Shown here piece after piece: positions 41,001 to 53,000 of a DNA stretch of 64,000 nt. The notes beneath the pieces were generated by a model, which saw nothing but the letters and a program-made list of their open reading frames with translations, did no database searches and had not been told where the DNA came from. The DNA comes from Baylisascaris procyonis (taxonomy: Eukaryota; Nematoda; Chromadorea; Rhabditida; Ascarididae). Where the stretch lies: the NCBI GenBank assembly GCA_037389465.1, contig JAZARR010000059.1:1284501-1348500 (forward strand). Direction: 5' to 3'. Position 1 is the first letter of the stretch; each line of letters begins with the position of its first letter. The position numbers and the translations under genes were made by a program.

Positions 41001-44000
41001 ACTATTCCTTAAATACACCCCTTCTGCTACATAATATCTCTTAGCAAGTCCAGAGAATTCCTTTCTGACACATGAGTGAATGATTGTAGAATCAAGTTTA
41101 TGTTGAGTGGATGACTGCAGAAATAAAGAGCCTGTCGGTGCAGTCTATGCCATCCGTCGTGTTAAACAACCTTTCTTACTGTATACTCATTCAGACGTAA
41201 CTGAGACATAGGATAGAAATGTGAACTACTCCCCAAGCCGATTTCGCAACGAAAAATGTGAGCCAGTTTTCTTCTTTCTTATAAATCACATTAAAGGAGT
41301 ATGACATCTTCGAACGCTTCACGAGCGATTCTGCCATATGTGACGCACTATAGCGATTCAGGATTTTCGAGCACCCTAAGTAGTGGCTCGAGCTGCTCTC
41401 ATCTGCCACCCCCACCTCCCTACCGCATGCGCAGTGCCGGGAAAGCGCATCGGATCCACCGAAGTCTTAGCGACTCTAAATATGGAACCACAACCAGCTG
41501 CCAGCCGACCGGTGTGCTACCGGGGCACGCAGGTGGCAGCGTACATCTGTTGCAGGAGCTATGTCGCGGTCAGCGTGCCGGAAGCTGGACATCTCGAGTG
41601 AGTCGTCGTTTTATTGGCTGCTGTCCTTAACAATGCTCTTATCTGTCCTTGTCTGCTGATTCAGCTGGTGTTTTAAAAGCTGCGAAATGTAATATTATGA
41701 ACCGAATTGCGTGTTACTGCCGTCAGTGAAATGTGCTGATCTCATTCCACAGCGTTCAAAATAGTTGGCAAGAAAAATGTTGGACCTATCATTTCTTGAT
41801 CATATAGTGTATGCTTGTCGTACATTTCATGTGTTTAACTGAATGTCGTTTTACTGCAACGAACTTGGTACTTTTGGTAAATTCGTTGACCGCTTAGCGG
41901 TTCATAACCACTCAGCTATATAAATAATTGTGTTTGCAAACCATTTTCTTAGTGCAGTTGGGCGGAAAGTTGCCGTCATTCGGTAATTAATGTCGGTCGT
42001 TTTTTACTGCGTTCATTAGATTTAACTATGAATGCGGTGAAGACCGTCGATGAGTTTTCATCGCCGAACTCGCTCGGTGCTCATAGTTTTGCAATCCGGA
42101 GATAGAATTGTGTAGCTCTTTGACTGCATATAGAATGCCCAAGGCCGTGAAAGTTGTGTGGTGCGATAATTCTCCTCAGATTACCTGTTTGTTGATTGTG
42201 TGCGAGTGGTTGAGACGATACCGTAATGTTGCTTTTGTTGCTGTTTAGCTAATAACAAAGAACATTGCTTACCTTCATTACTCACATCTTTATTTCACCT
42301 AGCGGAAGATACACTCATTTAGGATGTCTCGACAACAATTTGATTGAGAAGCCACTTCATAATTTACGTAAGCACATTCTCAAAGAGCACTCATTCGTTC
42401 GTGTTGTTTTATTTTGTTGTGCGTTGTGTAGTGCTGACGACTCGACTCATCCTTGGGATAAACTCATTTGTTGGTGCCTCCATTGTTTCCCATTTCCGTG
42501 TGCGGCACACTCTTTCGGCCGCCCAAATTTTCCGACAATCCCTTTGGTTGCTTCTTTTATGGTGATCTCACTAGACGCGTGTGCATTGCCATCTCCCATC
42601 TAATAAATTTCAGCCTCTCAGCTCGCTCACATTCCTCATCTTTCGTGGTACTAATTTGTTTTTGCTTATTTCTCATCTCTACATATCGTTTCATTTACGC
42701 ATATTCCTCAACTCTAGCGTAAATCTTTCATTTCCTTGAAATTAAAACCGTGGAATGGATTTTCATTTTTTGCAGTCTTTTCACTTCCAGCGTTGTTGCT
42801 TTATGCTATCATTTTTCTTACTGAATGACAAATGAATGCTCGTAAGTTTTCTAGGCGTATAAGCAGTGATGAGGTGAAGCCTCTTCCTCTCCTTCCCATT
42901 TCATCACTTTTTCGGCTAAATTTCATCAATTTTTTTGAATGACTTAATGCTTCTAGGCGTTTAGAATTGATCAAACAATAGATAGCTGCTGCATTATATT
43001 CCTCAAACAACGTAGTTTCTGTAATTCCCTTCAAGAATTTTGTTTAATTATTATGTAACCAGAGACGATTTTGAGCTGCGAGCTTTGTACAGTCTGGTGC
43101 TAAAATTTTGCAGCGATTTGTTGTACGTTATAGATGAAAAGAACGGATAAAGAGTTTTGATTAGGAATGTATTTATCCCATATGTCAAGTTTTTTTCTTC
43201 CCTAAATGTTGTCTTTATATTTTTTTATATAGAGCAGTTTTTCTCTGTGTTGTAGATCTCCGCGAAGTGGGAAACTTTCAGTTAATTGTTTATAGTGATT
43301 CTTGCCGGCATACTGAGGTGTTGAAGAGGAGGGGTGGGAAGGACAGGGGGAACTAATCCAAAAATGTCAAACGTTTTTCATTGTCTTTTTTCACTTGCTC
43401 GTTGATTTTATTATTGTTTTTTTTTCATTATTTGTGATTTTTTCTTGTGTTTTGGTATATTTTCTCGTCTCTAACTCGATTTGTGGATAACAGATTTTAA
43501 ATGAAAATATTTCAGGTATGAGTTTTTATATCTTCCGAATTCAGAGGTGACTGTGAGAGCATTCATAGGAAAATTTTAAAATCTTAATTCAGGTTTAGAG
43601 GTACAACCTCCTCTCCACTTTACTCCCCTCGCCTTACTTTCCAAAGAGCAATGAGAATGTATAGAATGCACCCAACCCCGTTTTTGGAGATCTATCTGCG
43701 CTTGTGGTAAAGACTTTCATATCTTGCTGTGTTCTTACCATAAACATGACTTGTTTTCATGCTTCTTTTAAAATTAGCCTGGCATCTTTAAATTAGTTGA
43801 AGCCTACATTGGAGGTTTACGAACAATAGCCAGATCTCATTTGGACTGCCCATATTTCGACGACTAAAAGAATAAACGATTGTGGGTACACGAATGATGG
43901 GCGAATAACGGTTTATGAACGCTAAGAGTTGGTTGGCAGTTACTGCACGATGATGAGCTACAGAGTGGACACACGTCTATTATGCCCCAGTTGATTGTGT

Positions 44001-47000
44001 CGTTGTCATCAGCTGGATAGGCTCTCCGAAAATGTAAACCTCTAGAGAGCTGCGGATATGATCGCATTTAAATTAAGGTGTTCCTACAGATATCCCACAA
44101 AGGCCGCCATTGTTATACCGAATTTTTTGTCGTGAGATCACTTTCCGCCAGTCGAAAGCGTTTATTTCGTAGAGTTCGACCAGTCGGTACGATTTAATCG
44201 ATTGCATGTTGACCTTCCCCCATTTTAGCTGCCCCGTCATTATCCATAATCCACTAGACAGCTGTTGCAGGATGCGTTTATTAGCAGATATTTCGTAAAC
44301 GTAATTTTTGCATTGCGTAGCACTCATATGACACTCTTAAACTATATAACTCGCTCACAGCTGCAGCTATAGAAGAGCGCGACATTTACGGCATGCTGCA
44401 GTATTGCAGACTTGACGGCTGTCTTAAAAACGAGCTTTTTCTGTCATCTTTTTTAGGGAGGAAGGGGAGGGAGAGTGTACGTGTTGCAGTGAAATGCGAA
44501 TATAAAAATATAAATGTAAAGTTAACCGGAATCTGTTGTATGTAGTACAGTTTCATAGAACAAAATGTAATGGTTTTAAATGGTTTTGCACATCCTGGTC
44601 GCTGCTGCGACATTTTTGTCACTACGATCATTTGCTGTCTTTGCATTGCATAGCAAGATTGTTACAGAAATGAAATTTGCTGCGTTCCATTATGCTGTTT
44701 TTTGAATGGGAGCGGGCAGAATGAGATCTATTTTTACTTCCTTATATCGAGCTGAAATAGTTATGTGGGAAAACCCTTTTAGTGATGGAAAATTATTCTG
44801 TTCGGAATGAATTGTTCATAATTAAAGTAAACAGTGTGTTTTTTGTGAGTGGTGGGTGTGCTGCAACACTTGGCATGGTACGCGCTTTTGTACTCCCACA
44901 TACTAGACCGACTAGTTTAATAAATTGCTGACAAGTGAAGGTTCTTTTTTTCTGATCGTGTAGATTGTAAAACTGCCACACAGTCAATCTAAAACACGGC
45001 ACGATCGGTCGCACTGCGTACAACTTTTTGGCGGGACGTCTCGAAGTTCATGTGTAATTTTGAAATTTAGTGTCGGAGGTCTCCCACTGATGTAGATTAT
45101 ATCCAGCAAATTTCGTATTCCTAGCTTGAACGATGTCTCAGAAGCTTGGGGACACGCATACACACAAGCATGCGCACGGACAGAGCCTCGCCATATCAGG
45201 CACTTGAAGCGCATATTTGCACTGAGGATGGTAGTTGTTGGATCATGATGGAAACTGCGAAGCAGAGGTGTCCGACGGATATGGTAAAACTAATGACAGT
45301 CGCGAGATTTTTCGCAGTGGGGTGAAAAGAGTCGTGACGTTTGTGAAACAATGAAAACGCTTAGCGTAACATCGTGGAATACTTATTTACGCATCTTCCA
45401 AGCAGTTCGTCAACTTGTGTGTGCGAGTTTCTCGTAATCTTATTTAGAAGAAAAAAATCTCCAGTTTTTAACGCAATAATTCCTGAAGGTTAGTTTTTTA
45501 CTTTGGCGAGTCAGCATCATTTCGAGCCTGTTTAGCTTGTAGATTTCGTTGAGCTCACATCATGCGCAATACTTTAGCAGAAGAAATATTTAGGTAGAGA
45601 TTTTGTTCCTCTGAAGATGTTTCAGGATTTGCTGTGCATTGGTACTCATGGGTACGCCATTTTTGTTCACTTCGTCACAACTGCAGAATAAAAGTGTCAA
45701 ATGTTTTGTTGTACGGGATTATGGTACGCAGGATATACTACGGAATCGTTAAACCTAATAAGCAGTGCGAAGAAAATTCTGATACTGATAGTAAAAAATT
45801 ACGATCGCTCGTTTGTGCCGAATTGATTCGAAGCATGTCATCCCACTTGAGGAATGGAGAAGCCGAGGGCTCTCCAAACGGTAAAGTGTTATCATCGGGG
45901 CTTGGCAAACCCCAAACGAGCGCTTTCGATCCAGCCTATATCCCACCGATGTCTTTGTACTCGTGTTTCCAATGTTGAACGCTGGCACGCCGAATTCCTG
46001 AATACTAGAGCATTCAGTCGTCTATTAGTATCGTTGATATGAGACGTCAGTCTCGATTATTTACCAGTTCATTTATTCAATTTCTTGAGTGTTATCTCAT
46101 CTGTACGCAGTTGAGTGCATCACCAATTATGAAGAGAGCAATCCTACACAAATTCATTGATGGAAGAGCAATTGTGTTTGATTTCGTGAGTGCATATAGC
46201 CTTATTTTGTTGAACGAAACACCCCAATCTTCAACTGCTGTTACGTTTTGACATACTTCCTGTTCGATTCAGGAATGTTCTGCAACCTTCTCCAGTCGAG
46301 ATTTCCCACTGAAAGAGTGAGAGTTCATGTCTTTTTCTTAACATTAAAAATAATTTTCTATTCAAAAGAAGTCTTCCATCTTCTGAGAGTGCCTTCGTGC
46401 CTTTGAGAAGCATGTTGTTTTAGGATCGTTTGATAGGGTATATTCTATTCATGCATGTAACGATATCTGTCAAAAATTGTGGATTAGCTGTTTCTTTGTT
46501 GCATTCATGATCTGATTAAAGGGCATCTCCGTTCCATTTATCTAAAATTATTCTCGCCGCAATGCACGATCGCTCATGCTCTCGTTTGTCTTAGAATACT
46601 ATTCAAGAATTCTTTTTCATTTTCAATTTCGCTCCTCATAGATTCTTTCAGTAGTTTCCTTTTTTGGTCCTACATTTGCAAAAATAGTCACACTTGCAGT
46701 TATCTAGTGGATAGAATTGGTGAGCATTCGGGAGGATCGAATAAGAAAGTTTATTCTTTAAAATAAATAAAACATTTCTTTTGCGGTCATCATCTTTTAA
46801 ACTTCCTCAGTGGAAAGCTTTTCATATTAGCCCTGTTGCTTATTCACTGTGACTGTCTTATTGAAACCGGTTCGCTTAAACGCAAATAATCGCCCTTTTT
46901 TCACGCCTTTTGCTTACCGATAAACGAGCACTTCAGTACGATCCTCCGCTTTCTTCTGAGTCGTTAAGGCAACGTTCACTGAAGTGCTTTTACCACTCCT

Positions 47001-50000
47001 CTCATTCCTCCACTTCGCTACTTATCCAGCGGTTTTCGTATTTTAAACGAGGTGAAATGCTATGCTGTAATCAAAAGCTGGAAGGCACCGTCAAGGTGGG
47101 CTTATTAAGCGCACTGATTAGTTTTTCAATGGGGTATATTTGAGAGATTTTTATAGTATACTTGAGGTGCATATACCTTTTCACCTCGAAAAAGAAGCCT
47201 TGGGGCATCTAATCTTGCCGATGACCGTCGGGTTTGCTGTATTGTGCCTTTCGTTTTGTTTGATCATACCAAGTTTGAAAGAAGTTTAAATGCAACGCGC
47301 TCGGTGATATTGTTTTGTTGAGGGTATGCGAGCATCGCAGCCGAGTAGGTGTTTAGCGATGACTGAAAGCATTGTTTATAAATGGCTTCTGAACCCCTGA
47401 CATTCACTTCAAGGGCAGACAACCTAACCAACGGAGCTGCTTTAAAAGTCCCAAGGTATAATTCATTCGCAGTCCTGCCAGTTTCGATTGTTAACTAAAC
47501 ACCTGAGCAGACTGAAGAAATCTACCGCTTTTCACCAAACATTCAAAGCATCTTAGAGGATGTAGTATGTTTGTGATGCTCGTTTATTTCCATACGTGCA
47601 TCCATCTCTTCTACGCAACATATCTACCGGAAATTAATGCGCCTTGAGACAGGAAGACGTGGGCCGCTATTGCGCCTACCACGAGCGGCTCACTGCGATT
47701 GCCGCATACATCAAGCGTCTCTCTCCTTCTCTCTTTGCTTTTTCCTTTCCCGCGTTCGAAAGTATGGTTTTTTTTGACTTGCCACTGCACTTCTAAGCGC
47801 TAGCATTTTTGTGGGAAGAAAGTCTTTTATATGGTTTAAAAAGTTCAAAACTTCAGATAGATTTCTTCCAATATTTGAAGCTTAAATGGAGAATTCGATT
47901 GCTGATCAGGCCGATTGCTACTTGGTCGTTGTTTTGAAGTAATTAACGTCGCTGATTTACTCAATAAAGTTGCTGGTTCGTTCGTCAATTTGGTGGATGA
48001 GTATAATTGAATTTCGATAACCAATCCTAATGTGGCACGACTTAATGGCAATAAATGTAATTGAGATTATGATAGAATTAATGGAACAGCAATTTCCATA
48101 CAGTACTTACAGGCTCTAGGGCGCTTTGGGCAGTAGGTGTGTGATGGAGCAATGAAGCCATACTATGTTGTAGACGAGCGGTAATATTAGCACTGTTCAT
48201 GTCTTTATAAGGGTCGTTAGTAACCTCTGCTATCGTCAGATTCGAATTGATTTTCCGATAAAACTACGCATGGAACCATTGTCTGGTAGGGCAACCATTT
48301 TACTTCCGGGCTTTAAAGTGTCCTGTGAATCTTTGCTACTCACTAGAACTCTGTCTAAAATATTGGATTCATAATGTATGGGTTGGTTTGGGGCAGTACG
48401 GTATTTTTTGTGCTCCAAAGCTTGGCAAGTAATTTTTCTTTTATCGTGTTGAATTATTTTTTTATTCCATACGTGGGTTTGTGAACGTCTTGCCTTGAAT
48501 ACCTTTAATTTCGGAGCCATTGGTCACAGATGTACCTTTGCTGTATCACTGTACTAAGAAGCCCACACTTTTGGACTCAATAATGCACTGTGATATAGAG
48601 GTGTTTAATACGAGTTGCTTGTTGTACACAGAAGTTCCCGAAATCCCACGAAGTAGTGTGATCCTAATATGAAACCTGTCTCAGTGTAAAGTAAAATATA
48701 TACGCTCATTTTCCTGTAAGAATCCTGTTGGGAATTAAGGAATCTTTTATCAATCCTCTATCCAGAGCTCAGTCGAAGTCGGAAATAATTAAAAACTCAC
48801 TGATATCATTGTGTAAAACAGTGTTGATTTTATGTTATAGAGCTTATTACGTTATATTCAAGAAAAGGGCTCTTTCGATGGATCGTTGGAAATTCATTGG
48901 CGTCTGCTATTTCCGAGTGAAGTTTGGTAAAGAGGTTTTGTTGAAGAAGTCCTTTCGTTATGGTTGGCGTTCTGAAGTATACATTATTTCGTAGCTTCAC
49001 ATTCTTCAGGATACGAAGGAAACCAGAACAAATGTGTTTATTTACTGACGCTTGAGGGCCAGAACGAAAAACGCTTGTCAGGAGCCATATCGTCGTAGTA
49101 ATTGAACCACGCATGGACTCCTTCTGAAATGGGAGATTGAGACTGGAAGGGGTGCGAAGATGACCGTGGAGGGATTTGAAAGCCGAAGATGAGCGCAAAT
49201 ATGGCGTCGTATTTTGTTTTTAGCGAACCGATAGCGTGGATGAGTATGGTGTAGGTAATGCTGTGCTAGCGATGCGAAGCGGATAGACGAAACACGCAAT
49301 GAAGATTACCACCGAGGCACATCGCGAACGGAATTGGCGAAACGAGGAACATGCGCACAGGGCAACCACATCGTCGCAATTGCGCACCACACCAGTGGAT
49401 AAGCATCACTTAAACTTAGCTAAGCTCACGAGCCGCTCTCCCTCCCTACCAATCGGCGAACCCGTCATATCGTCTTTTCAGCTTCCCATCTTCACGTCAT
49501 GTTGCTTAAGCGACTATGGCTCACTAACTCGTCGGACAACATCTATCGGCTGCAAAGTTATTTCGAAGTTGTTTAGTACTCTTGACGTCCATCTTCGTTA
49601 GTATAGGTGAATTAACGATGTCCGAGAAAGTCTACTAAAATTGATTTGACGTTTCCTTGTGAAATGATGCTAGATCTCTCATGCTGCCCACTTTCTAAAT
49701 CTCTTGTGCCTCATTTTCACTTTTCATTACTTTTACAGCAGTTTATTTGCTTCGAGTATTGTTCATGCGCTCGCTTGGATAAGCGTCGTTTGCTTTTGAG
49801 CGTAGGCGATCAAAGAACCGATTAAACGAAGCTTTAAAGTATAATGGATGAGTTTGTTAAAATACTCGCTTAGCACAGCATGCTAAATGTTTGTTGCTAA
49901 CGACTTTCATTTAAAACCTTCGCATTTTATGAGCAGTATGCTTGAGCTGTTAACTTGGTTATTCTTTTTTGAGAGTCTAACTTGAATGATGCTCGTTGTG

Positions 50001-53000
50001 ATCATCACAGTGTTTTATATTTACGCGACTTTTTAGATCTTAGATTTCACATGGTTAGTTTCCACATTTCAAATTTTTTCCGTCGGTTTTGGTGAGGAAA
50101 TGATAAAATCTGTTTATTATTTTCATTGTTGAATGCATTCGGCATACTGTGCCTTTGTGGATTGATCGTTTTCTTATATGCGGATTGGTCGTATCCAAAC
50201 AACAAGTGATTCTAATCGCAATAGTAGTGTTATTTTGAATTTGATTTCTTTGAATTACCATTATGAATGTTGTAACACTGTAAAAAAACAGTTATTATCA
50301 AAATCTTATACCGGTGCTGTCCATCATACTGCCTTGTTATTTTCAAATATTGAATTGTAGAATTTCGATTCTCATAGCAGTTATGAATTTAGGTGATTAA
50401 GAAGATTTTTTCTCGTAAGTTCGAATCTGTCCTCTCAACTGGTTTTCATTGTTTTATTGAATTGAATGATTTGAGAGCAGATTACCAAATAGACCAATTT
50501 TAAACTTCTTTGAGTTAAGTGCTATTTAAACAAAAGCAGCGGTTTATTTCAAAATTCTAGCACCTATAATTTGTGTTATTAAATTGTCTATGAAGGGTCA
50601 TATTGCATTGCACTGGGGCGATGCCTGTCCTAATTGCTTCATAAACGTTTTTAGCGCATCGATTTCAGAGTCCTTCGCCTTCGATGTCGACCGTATCATG
50701 CCCGGAATACCCCGAATTACAAGAAAAGCTTCATCGACTTGCGATGGCTCGCGATAGTCTTTCATTACAAGTACGCCAGCTTCTTTTAAAAGTTTATTGA
50801 AAAAACCATAAAAGTTCTGCGTTTCTTTGCTCAATATTTTCAATCCCATATCCGTTCTTCCTTTGTACTAAGCATGCTTGTAAATGTGAAGCTCAGCTTC
50901 CGAGATTATCCAACGGTCATCCATTAAGGCCACTCAATAGTAGCGCTCATGATGAATCATAGTTTGAAGCGTACCTTGTGACGGCTATGTACTGATAAAG
51001 ACCTATTATGATCCGCTAATTGCTAAACGGGTCATTGCGACGATTTTTTATGAACGTAAGAGATCTATTCTAAAATGTGGCCAAACTGTTGAGAATCTAA
51101 AGAATCATAAATAACAATTCAGTAGCTGCAATCATACTCTGTTGAAAAAGTTACTCGTCATTGATTCAAGCACTCAACAACCAACAATTTCAATTCACCC
51201 ATTATCTATTTTGAAGGGATTTTAAAGTGGTAGTTCGTTGTTCGCTTGAGTTGTATACTATTTTTAGAGACTTTATTTATGCATGCCAATCAATTATTGT
51301 TGCTCATTTCGATTGATATTTCCCTTGCAAACTCGCAACCATCTCTGACATATAGTAGGAAATGCTTCGGTTGTAGAAAGTGGGAAATGTGCGTTTTTAA
51401 AGTTCTTTAATTTAAATAAGAATTCCGCGATCTGATAATCTAGCTTATAGTCATGACAATTAGAACTGTTATAGTGCTGCATTCCGATCATCTTTCTGCC
51501 TAAAACACTGTTATTGTTCAATTTATTCAAGCCATTTTTCATAACTTTTGCAGATTTTATATTCTTTCTTTTCCATGGGGCCTAGGCGCGTTTCAGACTA
51601 TCACTGTTAACATGACACAGGTTGAAGGAAATTCGGAAAAGAAGTGGAGAGTACTCTGATTGTCTCCGAGTATACACACTGCCGTATTGGAGAATATAGG
51701 TGTAGCACTTTCCATACAATTCGCATTGGGTTACACATATGAAAGCATACGGATATGTGATTCTTTTTTCTTGTCTTGGCCAAGTAGTAGGCAAATTGAT
51801 AATCAGGCGTAACTGCTGTTTGAAGTTTTTGTCGGAAAGATGGTGAAAAACAAAGAAAGTTATTTAATGTTCTTCATATGAGTGGTATTTTTTTTGTTCG
51901 GTTGCTTTTAACGATCAGTGAGGGTGTAGTGGATTGGCTCTGAAATTCCTCGCATGCGAGTCGATACCGGATGAGCTAAGAACAGCGACGGCTGTTTCGA
52001 ATGGGAACAAGTTGATTTGCATGTTTGTCCTCTAGGAGAGCAACGCTGTGATGAGCTAGCCGAGTGACTGCGATCGCGTTTACGGCTTACCATTAATGCG
52101 CGCTGTTTCCCGCATTTTCGACTCTCATTCAGCACATCCGCTTCTTTGTCTCATCAGTGCGGCTTCAAAGCTTCCGATCACGTTCAATCCTCACATACAT
52201 TCAATTGCAGCACTACAAAATGTCTCAACGGGCTAACATATGTCAATGGTCTAAAATGCGCTGAGAAATAAAATTTCTGCAAGTCGCACATGGAAAAGCG
52301 TCTTTTGCAGTCTATGACTCAAAAAAAAAAAAAAAACAGCATTCGTTTCTGACATGCCACAACCCGGTAGAAAACATAAAGGCATGTTTATCGCCGAAAC
52401 GTCGTCCTTCTAGCAACGTTTCCAGAAAAAATAATAATAAATAAACGAGCCTTCTTTTCAATAAGTTTTTTTTTAAGGCATGTTGTGATACACAACGAAT
52501 TCATAAGTTCTTTCACTCATCTCGACTACTTCTAAAAATCTCTTTTTGAAACACAAATGAACTTGTGTTAGAAGATTTTTGAGTAACCACAAAAATTTGC
52601 ATGAAAAAGCAGTCCATACATGGAGTGGATTTCCATCGTGCAAGAGTGTTCCAGAAAGGAATAACTAGTTGAAAGTATTTCAACATCCAATGATTTCAAG
52701 CTCCCACATAGGGAAGAGGCACTCTTACAGGTATTGACAATGCCCAATCGATGACATGGCATGCATAATGGGAAGGGCGGCATGTAAGCCACGATGACGC
52801 CCTTAGCTGTTTGCACCGTGGAGGATCAGGGAGCATTCTTCAGATTTTTTTGGTCGGAGAATGTGAAGCCTTGTGAAATTCATGGAAGAAAGTTGCAACA
52901 ATACTGCTTGCATTGACGAGAGCAGGGTATATGAGTGGGTAGAGACGTTTTAAAATGAGCGATCATCGGTCCATGAACAGCAACGCTCCGGTTGCCTCAG

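Noticed and set aside
41383..41601. Second open frame through exon 7, which could join in phase to 42309 and then to 45626
   Set aside because: This frame has a stop between the acceptor at 41297 and 41383, so it cannot be entered from that acceptor, and the chained product is Trp/His/Cys-rich with no domain.
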